A stretch of 64,000 bases of DNA, taken from the NCBI GenBank assembly GCA_014874485.1, contig JADBJK010000031.1, positions 1 to 64,000 on the forward strand. The letters are read 5' to 3'. Positions 41,706 through 48,740 of this stretch are shown in pieces (within the stretch, counting starts at the first letter, position 1; the number at the start of each line of letters is the position of its first letter). A model generated the notes under the pieces. The model did not search any database, had not been told where the DNA came from, and worked only from the letters and a program-made list of their open reading frames with translations. A program made the position numbers and the translations under genes. The DNA comes from Chloroflexota bacterium (GTDB taxonomy: Bacteria; Chloroflexota; Anaerolineae; DTLA01).

Positions 41706-42356
41706 ATGGACACGTGGAAAGAAACCCATATCGTGGAAGGCAAACTTGAAGACCTTGCCCGGTATCTCTTGCGGAAGACGCGCCCCTACTGGCACGTTGA
41801 CCTGGGCGAGGGCAAAAGCCTGCAGGTTCAGTGTGCGCGCCCGCGGCTGAACGCGCTGCCCGACCCCGATGATGCCATTTTGGAGATGGAAGCCTTCTTG
41901 CTGAAGCCAGACCCCGACAATCCCAACGCCGCCGTCGCATGGCCGGTAGGGAGCGCCGTGGAGTTTCGCCTGCTGCGAATCACAGACAACCGCACCGAGG
42001 TTACCGTGCAATGCCACTACCCGCAATTGACCGACCGCGTGCAAGCCTTAATCGCTGCGGTTCTGGAGACGTGGCCCCATCCCGTGCAGAGCGCGGCGCA
42101 AAGAGTTGACGCGCCCCGGCCCGAGACCTCGGAGCCTGCGGTGCATAAGGGCGAAGAGGCAGACTGCCTCGCCGCTATCCGAGAAGGGCCTGATAGAGAC
42201 ATAATCAGATTATGGCGCGAAGGCTATACCGCCTCTGAAATCGCAGAGCAGAGCGGCTTCGCCAGCAAGACGGTGAGCAACCGCATTTGCGAGTTGCGAA
42301 AGACGTTTGGGGATGGCGTGGTGCCACGCCGCAGGCCTCACAGATGGAAAAACTGA
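41706..42356 (+). CDS. Element protein with C-terminal helix-turn-helix
   Basis: 216 aa. The first ~130 residues (WKETHIVEGKLEDLARYLLRK ... QLTDRVQALIAAVLETWP) are a mixed fold I do not recognise. After a Pro/Glu-rich linker, residues ~165-205 (DIIRLWREGYTASEIAEQSG and FASKTVSNRICELRKTFG) form a LuxR/sigma-region-4-type helix-turn-helix. It is the likely transcription regulator of the element, placed directly after candidate RNA A. ATG at 41706 follows GGCGGAG. Confidence 0.65.
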   Translation: MDTWKETHIVEGKLEDLARYLLRKTRPYWHVDLGEGKSLQVQCARPRLNALPDPDDAILEMEAFLLKPDPDNPNAAVAWPVGSAVEFRLLRITDNRTEVTVQCHYPQLTDRVQALIAAVLETWPHPVQSAAQRVDAPRPETSEPAVHKGEEADCLAAIREGPDRDIIRLWREGYTASEIAEQSGFASKTVSNRICELRKTFGDGVVPRRRPHRWKN

Positions 42357-42441
42357 TGGAATCCGGGTATTGATTCCCTGGAATAGGCAGGGCTAGACTG
42401 GCGGGTGAAAGAACCCGCCAGTTTCTTTTGGGAGGACAGAC

Positions 42442-42603
42442 ATGCAAAGCCCAATCAGGTTTCGGCTTCTGTTGTCCGAGGAAGAGTACCACGCCCTGGT
42501 GCGCCTGTCGGAGCGGGAACTGCGACCGCTGATGCACCAGGTGCGAGCCATACTGCGAGCGGAACTCCAGCGGGAGGGGCTTCTGGAGCCGACGCAGGAG
42601 TAA
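42442..42603 (+). CDS. 53-aa basic/acidic helical protein of the element
   Basis: Short ORF with a good RBS (GGGAGGAC 5 nt upstream). It reads MQSPIRFRLLLSEEEYHALV..., mostly helical, with a strand-helix-helix pattern like Arc/MetJ-type ribbon-helix-helix DNA-binding proteins (initial strand PIRFRLLLS, then two helices). Candidate repressor or excisionase. Family not confirmed. Confidence 0.5.
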   Translation: MQSPIRFRLLLSEEEYHALVRLSERELRPLMHQVRAILRAELQREGLLEPTQE

Positions 42604-42610
42604 GAACTTG

Positions 42611-42634
42611 CCCCCGACGCTGGCACGCCGGGGG
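42611..42634 (+). terminator. Small hairpin between element genes
   Basis: CCCCCG (42611-42616) pairs with CGGGGG around a 12-nt loop; no clear T-run. It may separate the 53-aa gene from the next one. Confidence 0.3.
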
Positions 42635-42656
42635 CGGGACAAAAGGGGGTTGTGTT

Positions 42657-43022
42657 ATGCATGGTACCAACGAGCGGGAGCGCTGTCAAATCTACGCCCA
42701 GGGGCGGGTTGTGGGCCACGTCCAGGGCGACGTTTTCGTGAAGCGTGTCCGTGGGAGCGTCCACATGCTACGGAAACCCAGGGCCTGGGCGCTGGACTGC
42801 CAAAGCCTTGACGATGCCGAGGCCCTCGGAGCGCGGCAAGTGGAAGTCCACGACACGGAGTCGGGGCTGACCTATCGGGCCTCGGTTGCCCTGATTCGCG
42901 CGCGGGGCTTTCAGTTTGACCGCGGCTTCGGGCGGCAAATCGCCTTGCCGCTTGACCAGTGGAACATGGAGCGGCCAGGTGCGCCGAAGGCTGTGCAGTT
43001 GGGCCTTGCCCTGGGAGTGTGA
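42657..43022 (+). CDS. Element protein of unknown function
   Basis: 121 aa, basic. Beta-rich N-terminus (ERCQIYAQGRVVGHVQGDVFVKRVRGSVHMLRKP: described only) with a tail LPLDQWNMERPGAPKAVQL. No family recognised. AAAGGGGG precedes ATG 42657. It ends 4 nt before the GTG of the replication-type gene, so the two are probably co-translated. A possible partner of the initiator. Confidence 0.55.
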   Translation: MHGTNERERCQIYAQGRVVGHVQGDVFVKRVRGSVHMLRKPRAWALDCQSLDDAEALGARQVEVHDTESGLTYRASVALIRARGFQFDRGFGRQIALPLDQWNMERPGAPKAVQLGLALGV

Positions 43023-43026
43023 GGCG

Positions 43027-43704
43027 GTGGGCGGCGGCAACGGCGCAGGGTGGGTGCGAGTCCCCAAATCGGCGGCCTTTGACAAGCGGCTGTCGTGTAC
43101 CGAGCGCCTTGTCCTAGTGGCGCTGCTGTCCTTTGACTTCTCCGACGCGCGGGGCAAGTCCAAAGGCTACTGCTGGCCGTCGGTTGGCACGCTGGCCGAA
43201 CTTGTCGGACGTTCGCGTCGCACCATTCAGGCGGCGCTTGCCAGGCTTGAGGCCGTCGGCTACATCCGCGTTGAGCACAACGTCGGAGGCCCAGGTGGGG
43301 GAAGTAGCAATCGGTACCACCTTGTGCTGGAGAGCGACGTGCAGAAAACTGCACCTCGCTATGCGAGCGACGCGCAATTTTCTGCGAGCGACGTGCAGAA
43401 AATTGCACCCCCCGACACGCAGAAAATTGCACCCGAAGAAGAAGAAGATAGAAGAAGCACAACCGAAGAAGAAGAAACTTACGACCCTCGCATTCGTGAT
43501 TTTATGGACATCTTGAAAGCGACGGTTGCTCCGTCCACGTTTGGAGCCTACCTTGCGGATATGAGGGTGTCGGCCTCGGACGGGCTTTTGGTGGTAGCCG
43601 AAGCGCATGGCATGGCCGCCACGCGGTTGCGGCCAAAGGTAGAAAGCGCGGCGAAGCAGGCTGGTTTCGCCGCTGTGGTGTTCGCTGAACAGGCGGCGGG
43701 GTAG
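43027..43704 (+). CDS. Replication-initiator-like protein (winged helix + DnaA-N-like C-terminus)
   Basis: 225 aa. Residues ~18-95 form a winged helix of the HTH_36 type (LSCTERLVLVALLSF, then TLAELVGRSRRTIQAALARL and GYIRVEH), the usual N-terminus of phage and plasmid replication proteins. Residues ~158-220 (FMDILKATVAPSTFGAYLADMRV, LLVVAEAHGMAATRL) resemble the DnaA N-terminal interaction domain. The linker between them is encoded by four iteron-like repeats and a purine-rich tract, as in lambda O. GTG at 43027 is chosen (GTGAGG upstream); the frame is open further 5' inside the previous gene. Confidence 0.65.
   Translation: MGGGNGAGWVRVPKSAAFDKRLSCTERLVLVALLSFDFSDARGKSKGYCWPSVGTLAELVGRSRRTIQAALARLEAVGYIRVEHNVGGPGGGSSNRYHLVLESDVQKTAPRYASDAQFSASDVQKIAPPDTQKIAPEEEEDRRSTTEEEETYDPRIRDFMDILKATVAPSTFGAYLADMRVSASDGLLVVAEAHGMAATRLRPKVESAAKQAGFAAVVFAEQAAG
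43341..43510. other. Putative replication origin inside the initiator gene
   Basis: Four copies of GCAGAAAAyTGCrC: 43341-43354, 43372-43385 (inverted), 43395-43408 and 43419-43432. A purine-rich GAAGAAGAAG tract (43433-43475) and an A+T-richer stretch to ~43510 follow. In this GC-rich DNA the segment stands out. Iterons followed by an easily melted region within the initiator gene is the lambdoid origin layout. Confidence 0.6.
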
Positions 43705-43770
43705 AGTTGCGGCCTGTGCGCGCGGGACGGGAAGGGGACATCCCAGGACGCGGGAAGCCGCCATCCCGGC

Positions 43771-43784
43771 ACCCCGCGCGGGGT
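43771..43784. repeat. Perfect 14-bp palindrome
   Basis: ACCCCGCGCGGGGT, 12 nt before the start of the 52-aa ORF. Possible operator. Confidence 0.35.
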
Positions 43785-43795
43785 AGGGGGGCATC

Positions 43796-43954
43796 ATGCG
43801 AGACGAGATGCTGATTTGTAGCCCACAGGGGGGTTGTGTGTGGCAGTCTTGCGGGCGGGCAAGCCTTCAGTTGGGCCAAAAGCCCAGGCGGGAGACGGCG
43901 AAGGGCCGCCCATCTAAACGGCTGAAAAATGGCCCCTGTGCAACTTCCGACTAG
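43796..43954 (+). CDS. Possible 52-aa element protein
   Basis: ATG preceded by AGGGGGG. The 52-aa product has four Cys and a strongly basic C-terminal half (QKPRRETAKGRPSKRLKNG). No family recognised. Placement between the initiator and the right end would suit a small DNA-binding protein such as an excisionase, but coding status is uncertain. Confidence 0.35.
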   Translation: MRDEMLICSPQGGCVWQSCGRASLQLGQKPRRETAKGRPSKRLKNGPCATSD

Positions 43955-43984
43955 GCGCATTATGTAAATACGTCAAGCCTTGCC

Positions 43985-44090
43985 GCGTCCTCATGCGCCC
44001 GAATGCGGGCGAGTAAGGCCATTGCCCCTAAATGCCCCAGAGTGGCCAAAAATGGCCAAAAGCGGCCAAGAACGACCTAACACTTTCGGG
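43985..44090 (+). promoter_or_regulatory. Upstream control region of candidate RNA B with phased 10-bp repeats
   Basis: Begins with the 16-mer shared with the integrase hairpin (43985-44000). Three direct repeats of about TGGCCAAAAA start at 44043, 44053 and 44063, exactly 10 bp apart, so they lie on one DNA face. They end about 30 bp before the -10 box of candidate RNA B. Likely cooperative binding sites for an element regulator. Confidence 0.5.
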
Positions 44091-44098
44091 CCGACCTG

Positions 44099-44237
44099 TG
44101 CTATACTGTAGGCAAGCGAAAGCCCCCGCAAGGCCGCAACCTTCGGGGGCGTGGCCCGGATGGGGTAGCATCCGAGCGGGGATAGGATAGCACAACGCCC
44201 TGCCTGGTGCAAACGACCGGGCGGGGCTTCTGTTTTT
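44099..44237 (+). ncRNA. Candidate small RNA B of the element (with promoter)
   Basis: Extended -10 TGcTATACT (44099-44107) predicts a start near 44114. The ~124-nt RNA has hairpin GCCCCCG/CGGGGGC (44122-44128, 44144-44150), stem CGGAT/ATCCG (44157-44161, 44170-44174), the word TAGCACAA (44188-44195), and a strong terminator GCCCTGCCTGG/CCGGGCGGGGC (44197-44207, 44217-44227) with a T-rich end. Part order, the TAGCACAA word, CAAACG in the terminator loop and the CCTGTG promoter start match candidate A. No ORF follows inside the element, so B is best explained as an independent RNA. Confidence 0.55.
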
Positions 44238-44339
44238 GACAGCATCAGTACACCATCATCAGAGCGAAGGGGTATAGGCGCATGGGGGCCTGCAGGGGCG
44301 TTTACGGGCATTTAGAGGCGCTGCTGGGCGTTGACGGGC
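44237..44339. repeat. Right-end repeats (R1 copy 2 and paired 14-mers)
   Basis: R1 copy 2 is at 44237-44258 (20/22 identical to 40293-40314). Two 14-mers GGGCGTTkACGGGC at 44296-44309 and 44326-44339 differ by one base and are 30 bp apart. This cluster beside the right attachment repeat resembles integrase arm-site arrays. Confidence 0.5.
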
Positions 44340-44393
44340 GTGAAGTAGCCCAGGGCCGCAAGGAAGCGCATCTTGTCCCGTTCCCTCTTTCGC

Positions 44394-44481
44394 TTGTTCT
44401 GTTGGGCGACGTAGCCAAGTGGCAAGGCAGGGGTCTGCAAAACCCCGACCGCGGGTTCAAGTCCCGCCGTCGCCTCCACAA
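44394..44481. repeat. Right attachment repeat (attR)
   Basis: 88 bp identical to 40127-40214, containing the second tRNA-Cys. Beyond it chromosomal sequence resumes with the peroxiredoxin gene. Confidence 0.85.
44405..44478 (+). tRNA. tRNA-Cys (GCA), copy 2
   Basis: Identical to the copy at 40138, including encoded CCA (44476-44478). It is separated from the tRNA operon promoter by the element, and no good promoter is seen directly upstream, so it may be silent while the element is integrated. Confidence 0.93.
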
Positions 44482-44531
44482 GGCTGTCATTCCGATGGCA
44501 GCCTTTGTTTTTCGCCCCTAACCCGGCGGAA

Positions 44532-44574
44532 CATGACCCACGTCATGGCACTCGCCCCAACATTCCGCTATACT
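44532..44574 (+). promoter_or_regulatory. Palindromic operator and promoter of the peroxiredoxin gene
   Basis: Perfect palindrome CATGAC-ccac-GTCATG (44532-44547) upstream of TATACT (44569-44574). With a start near 44581, the site centre is about -41.5. Half-site spacing equals that of FNR sites (5+4+5), though the half-site itself is ATGAC rather than TTGAT. Confidence 0.6.
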
Positions 44575-44605
44575 CTCCTTGTAAATCCATTCACGGAGGA
44601 ATGCC

Positions 44606-45073
44606 ATGAGCGAGATGCCGAAACCCGGCCAGGCCGCGCCTGACTTTGAACTGCCGTCGGACCGCGGCGACAAGGTCCGCCTGTCCAACTTCCGAGGCAA
44701 GAAAGTCGTCCTGTACTTCTACCCCAAGGACATGACTTCGGGCTGCACCAAAGAAGCCTGCTCGTTCCGCGACAACTATCCCCAGTACGAGGAACAAGGC
44801 GCCGTCATCCTGGGCGTCAGCCCGGACCCGCCCCAAAGCCACGTGCGCTTCAAGAGCAAGTACAATCTCCCCTTCCTGCTCCTATCCGACGAGGATCACA
44901 AGGTCGCCGAACAGTACGGCGTCTGGGGCGAGAAGCAGATGTACGGCCGCGCCTACCAGGGCATCCTGCGCACCACCTTCGTCATTGACGAAGAAGGCGG
45001 AATCGCCAAGGTCTTCACCAAGGTTAAACCCGACGGCCACGGCGAGGAAGTGTTGGGGGCACTGGCCGAATAG
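44606..45073 (+). CDS. bcp: Peroxiredoxin Q/BCP (thiol peroxidase)
   Basis: 155 aa thioredoxin-fold peroxiredoxin. FYPKDMTSGC47TKEAC52SFRD holds the peroxidatic Cys47 and the resolving Cys52 five residues later, the atypical two-Cys BCP pattern. It reduces hydrogen peroxide and organic hydroperoxides using thioredoxin. ATG 44606 has GGAGG upstream; another ATG at 44601 is out of frame. Single-gene unit with a palindromic operator. Confidence 0.92.
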   Translation: MSEMPKPGQAAPDFELPSDRGDKVRLSNFRGKKVVLYFYPKDMTSGCTKEACSFRDNYPQYEEQGAVILGVSPDPPQSHVRFKSKYNLPFLLLSDEDHKVAEQYGVWGEKQMYGRAYQGILRTTFVIDEEGGIAKVFTKVKPDGHGEEVLGALAE

Positions 45074-45079
45074 GCCCTC

Positions 45080-46663
45080 TCACGGGTCAATCCGCAAGTT
45101 GGCGGGCTGCACCATCTCTATCCAGTAGCCCTGGCCCGGCGTCATCTGCTTCAGCGTGTTCGCCTCGGGCGGCACCGTGAAATCGTAGAGCAGCCACGGC
45201 GAATCCGGCCGGTCGGCCCTGTAGGTATAGAGCCGCACGTACTTGCCTGTAATGGAAGCGAGCGCATCGGACACGTCGCGCGGCTCAAGGGAAGGATAGC
45301 CGATCAGGTTGAGGCCCGTGATGAGGGGAATCTCCGTAGACGTTACTACGCGCAACCCCGAAACGGTGAGCGTACAGGGTTCGGTGGCGCGGAGCCATAT
45401 CCCGTAGCGCAGGTCCAGGGCATCCAGCCCGCCGGTCTGCACCGGAGCGCCGGGCTGGTACACCCGCCAGCGGCTGTTGGATGCGAAGGCGTCGTACTGC
45501 ATCGCCATGTCGTACTGGCTCGCGATGCTGGCAAAGACGTTGCTCGGCGTCGTATCGCTGATCGCGATGGGGATTGAGACCAAGTTCCAGCCCGCCTGCA
45601 ACGGCTGCGTGAACGTTACGACAGGCTTGGGCGTTGCGGTCGGCGTTGGGGTTGGCTGGGGCGTCGGAGTGGGTTGCATCCCCATCAGGCTGATGCCCGT
45701 GTAATAGTGGCGCAAAATCTCATCAAACGTGGCGCCGCGCCTGGCCATGGCGATGGCCCCCTCCTGACACATCCCGACGCCGTGCCCCCACATCCACGTG
45801 TACCCGCACTCGCAGGCGACGCTGCGGCAATAGGGCAGCGCCTGCACCCACACGTCCTCGCTGTTCCGCGTGTGCCCGTCGCAGTGGCCGAAGTAGAAGG
45901 CGCGGATAATGCTCCCGCGGTATGTGGCGAACACGCCCCGCGTCTCCTCCACCGCCTGGTTCGTGCGCGAGAAGTGGACGCCCTTCCACACCTGACAGTG
46001 AGTCGTCGTGCAGACGTTGGCCCCCTGGGCGGCGTGATTCCAAGAGGTAACGGCGTAACTGCGTGCGGCCACGGCCTGGGCTTTCAATGCTTCCAACGGC
46101 GCAGAGGGCGGCAATTCCTGGGGCACCACGCCCTTCACGTACTCCTCCAGGTCCATCTCCACAACCTGGCCGTCGGGCATGAGCACGCGGATGGTGGTCG
46201 GCGCGGCAGCGATGGCGACGTCAAAATCGGGGGACCACGCCTGCTCGGGCGGGGTAGCCATCAGGCGGAACAGTTCTTCCTCTTGCGCGGGCGTGGGGTT
46301 CTCCACCACCAGGTCAAAGTCCACGCGGGCCGTGCGGCCGACCAGCACCCGCACATAGGTCTGCGACATGTCCAGGTAGCCCGCGGCACGGATCGCCACC
46401 GTCCACTGGCCGGGGGGCGCGGCGAGACGATAGTACCCATCCGCGTCCGTGTACACGCCGCCGCGACCGCCCTCCAGGTACACGAACGCGCTTGCCACAG
46501 GGCGCTGCGTCAGGATGTCCCGCGCCTGCCCCCAGATGGCCCCGCTCTCAACAGGCGGCGCGAATCCCAACCCTGTGCCCGTCGCGGGCGCAGATGCCCA
46601 CGCGAGCGGCGCGACCCAAAGGCATGCGACTGCCAAGACAAAAGCCCAACGACGCGCACCCAT
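45080..46663 (-). CDS. Secreted SpoIID-domain protein with carboxypeptidase-regulatory-like domain
   Basis: 527 aa. Cleavable signal peptide (ends near AWASA), a carboxypeptidase-regulatory-like beta domain (~40-120: ARDILTQRPVASAFVYLEGG), and the SpoIID/LytB domain (~155-330) with EEYVKGVVPQE, LKAQAVAARSYA and WGHGVGMCQEGA. A Pro-Thr linker (TPTPQPTPTPTATPKP) leads to a C-terminal domain rich in aromatic residues (WNLVSIPIAI). SpoIID proteins cut peptidoglycan as lytic transglycosylases; here a cell-envelope remodelling role is likely, not sporulation. GGGGAGA lies before ATG 46663. Confidence 0.85.
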   Translation of the reverse strand: MGARRWAFVLAVACLWVAPLAWASAPATGTGLGFAPPVESGAIWGQARDILTQRPVASAFVYLEGGRGGVYTDADGYYRLAAPPGQWTVAIRAAGYLDMSQTYVRVLVGRTARVDFDLVVENPTPAQEEELFRLMATPPEQAWSPDFDVAIAAAPTTIRVLMPDGQVVEMDLEEYVKGVVPQELPPSAPLEALKAQAVAARSYAVTSWNHAAQGANVCTTTHCQVWKGVHFSRTNQAVEETRGVFATYRGSIIRAFYFGHCDGHTRNSEDVWVQALPYCRSVACECGYTWMWGHGVGMCQEGAIAMARRGATFDEILRHYYTGISLMGMQPTPTPQPTPTPTATPKPVVTFTQPLQAGWNLVSIPIAISDTTPSNVFASIASQYDMAMQYDAFASNSRWRVYQPGAPVQTGGLDALDLRYGIWLRATEPCTLTVSGLRVVTSTEIPLITGLNLIGYPSLEPRDVSDALASITGKYVRLYTYRADRPDSPWLLYDFTVPPEANTLKQMTPGQGYWIEMVQPANLRIDP

Positions 46664-46734
46664 AGCGTCTCCCCGGAATAGGGTTCCCTCTCATCCAAGA
46701 AAACGCGCCATGCCGCCGCAAGGTACGGCGAGAC

Positions 46735-47622
46735 TCAACGCGGAGTCTGCTTGAGTATCTGGAATCGGTTTGCCACCATGATGCCCAGCAGGATCGCCCC
46801 CATGCCGACGAGCGATGTCCAGTGGATGTTCTCGCCCAGGAGCAGCCACCCCCAGAACAGCGCCCCAATGGGGATGATGTAGGTTACCAGGGACGCCTGA
46901 ACAGCGCCGCCGTGTTCCAGGATCCAATAGTAGATGAGGTAGGCGATCGCCGTGCCCAGGAACGACAGCGCCAGCGTGGAGCCCCAGGCCTTCAGCGAAG
47001 GCGAGAGGGCAAACGGCCGCTCAAACGCAAGGGCCAGCGGCACGGTGATGGTGAACCCGGCCAGCAACATGCCCGTGGACAGCACGGCCGGCTCATGCCC
47101 CGCCAGATGCCGCCGCGCGAACACCGCCGCGATGGCGTAACTCAAGCCCGCGCCGATGACGGCCAGGTCGCCGAGGATGTTGTGCGTAACGCCGGCCCGA
47201 AGGTCGGGCGCGACGAGCACCACAACCCCCGCGAAGCCGATCACCACGCCGGCCGCCTTGAATCCGTCCATGCGCTCGCCCTTTGACCAGAAGTGCGCCA
47301 AGATGACGGTGAACAAGGGCATCGTCCCCGTGAGAATCGCCGCAAGGGCGCTGGAGATGTGCAGTTCGCCCCAGTTGATGAGGCCATAGGGGATGAGCGT
47401 GTTGAACAGGCCCATGACGAACAGCGGCCGCCAGAGTTCGCGCGACGGCAGTCGCTGCCCCCGCAGGAGCAGGTAGGCGGCCAGCAATCCGCCGCCCAGC
47501 CCCGTGCGCAGCATCACGAACGTCAGCGGCGTGATCTCCGCCACGCTGACCTTGATGAACATGTACGACGCGCCCCAGATGGTGCCCAACAGGAGCAGCA
47601 TGAACGCATTCTGCAATGGCAT
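46735..47622 (-). CDS. EamA-family (DMT) transporter
   Basis: 295 aa with ten hydrophobic helices in two homologous EamA repeats (WGASYMFIKVSVAEITP in the first, GTAIAYLIYYWILEHGGAV in the second). Drug/metabolite exporters of this group export amino acids or related metabolites; the substrate is unknown. Independent gene with AGGAGAACG before ATG. Confidence 0.85.
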   Translation of the reverse strand: MPLQNAFMLLLLGTIWGASYMFIKVSVAEITPLTFVMLRTGLGGGLLAAYLLLRGQRLPSRELWRPLFVMGLFNTLIPYGLINWGELHISSALAAILTGTMPLFTVILAHFWSKGERMDGFKAAGVVIGFAGVVVLVAPDLRAGVTHNILGDLAVIGAGLSYAIAAVFARRHLAGHEPAVLSTGMLLAGFTITVPLALAFERPFALSPSLKAWGSTLALSFLGTAIAYLIYYWILEHGGAVQASLVTYIIPIGALFWGWLLLGENIHWTSLVGMGAILLGIMVANRFQILKQTPR

Positions 47623-47667
47623 ATCGTTCTCCTGCGTTTGAGATGTCCGTTGGAACGCGCTCCGCGG

Positions 47668-47970
47668 CTACAGCAAGGCGGAGAGCAGCCAATAAGCGAG
47701 CATGCCCGCGAAGATCGTCCACAGCACCGACCGCGTGCGCCAGGCCACCACAACCCCCACCGCGGCAGCAGGGATTTGAGGCCCCAACGTCAGGCGGCGG
47801 TCAACGAGAAGCACGGCGGGTGCGATGAGCGCCGACAGAATCGCCACAGGCACCAGTTGCAGGTACCGCAGGACCGGCCTCGGGAGTTCCCGCGACAGCA
47901 GCGGCATCATCGCGAACCGCGTCAGGTACGTTGCCAGCGCCATGCCGGCGAACACGGCCCAGGGATTCAA
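47668..47970 (-). CDS. azlD: AzlD-family small subunit of branched-chain amino acid exporter
   Basis: 100 aa, four hydrophobic helices, starting LNPWAVFAGMALATYLTRF and ending TIFAGMLAYWLLSALL, normal AzlD size and pattern. The TTG start at 47970 overlaps the AzlC stop (TTGA), so translation is coupled. The AzlCD pair exports branched-chain amino acids or analogues. Confidence 0.85.
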   Translation of the reverse strand: MNPWAVFAGMALATYLTRFAMMPLLSRELPRPVLRYLQLVPVAILSALIAPAVLLVDRRLTLGPQIPAAAVGVVVAWRTRSVLWTIFAGMLAYWLLSALL

Positions 47971-48665
47971 CTCCGCGCGCCCCCTTCCCGCGCGGCAGCC
48001 AGGCCCGCCAGCGACCCCAGCAGCCCCGCGCCGATGATGTGCCAGTTCCCCGGAAGCCACACCGCGCCCAAGACCGCCGCAACCGCCGCAACACCCGCCG
48101 CCACCGCCGAGGCGCGCCCCTTGAAAAACGACGCCGCCAGGCCGATGAACGCCAGCGGGAACACCATCTCCAGCCCGTACCGCGACAGGTCGGGGATGGA
48201 CTGCCCCGCCACCGCGCCCGCCAGCCCCGACGGCCACCACACGACCCAGATGCACAGGTTCGCGCCTAGAAAGTGCCACTCGCTGCCCCTGCCCCGCTCA
48301 TACGCCGCGATGGCGGTCGCATACGACTCATCCGACATCCACAGCGCCAGGAGCATCTTCCACCGCAGCGGGAGGTGCTTCAAGTAGGGCGCGACAGAGG
48401 CCCCCATCAGCAGGTGCCGCAGGTTGATGATGAGCGTCGTCAGCATGATGGCGCTCGGAGTCGCCGAGAGCCACATGCCCAGCGCCGCGAACTGCGAGGA
48501 CCCCGCGTGGACGATGGCTGACATCCCGGCCGTCTCCACCGGAGACAGACCGACTGCCCTCGCCGCCACACCGTACACCAAGCCGAACATCACAACGCCC
48601 GGCGTCAACGGCAGGGCGTCCAGGAATCCGCGTGCAAGCGATGCTGACCGACGGGTTGCACTCAT
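47967..48665 (-). CDS. azlC: AzlC-family branched-chain amino acid exporter
   Basis: 232 aa. ALPLTPGVVMFGLVYGVAAR, AGSSQFAALGMW and LINLRHLLMGASVAPYL are AzlC hallmarks, followed by DESYATAIAAYERG. ATG at 48665 is chosen for family length; the frame stays open far upstream through the zinc-transporter gene and repeats, but that part is not a protein. RBS is poor, so the start could differ by a few codons. Confidence 0.85.
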   Translation of the reverse strand: MSATRRSASLARGFLDALPLTPGVVMFGLVYGVAARAVGLSPVETAGMSAIVHAGSSQFAALGMWLSATPSAIMLTTLIINLRHLLMGASVAPYLKHLPLRWKMLLALWMSDESYATAIAAYERGRGSEWHFLGANLCIWVVWWPSGLAGAVAGQSIPDLSRYGLEMVFPLAFIGLAASFFKGRASAVAAGVAAVAAVLGAVWLPGNWHIIGAGLLGSLAGLAAAREGGARS

Positions 48666-48740
48666 TGGGAATATATGATACCATTCCGCCGCCAGAACGC
48701 AAAAAGACGGCGGCTCGCATCGCGCTCCCAGGAGGCGACC

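Larger units (their letters stand above)
40127..44481 (+). mobile_element. 4.3-kb integrative element in tRNA-Cys
   Basis: Bounded by 88-bp direct repeats that each carry an intact tRNA-Cys. Contents in order: tyrosine integrase, candidate small RNA A, HTH protein, 53-aa protein, 121-aa protein, replication-initiator-like protein with internal iterons, a 52-aa ORF, and candidate small RNA B. No capsid, relaxase or conjugation gene is present. It looks like a minimal integrating replicon, perhaps a satellite that depends on a helper for transfer. Confidence 0.8.

Noticed and set aside
40127..44481. Classification of the tRNA-Cys element as a prophage
   Set aside because: No capsid, portal, terminase, lysis or tail gene fits within 4.3 kb.
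44282..44521. Plus-strand frame across the right attachment repeat
   Set aside because: It translates the tRNA-Cys gene and repeats; no RBS or domain.
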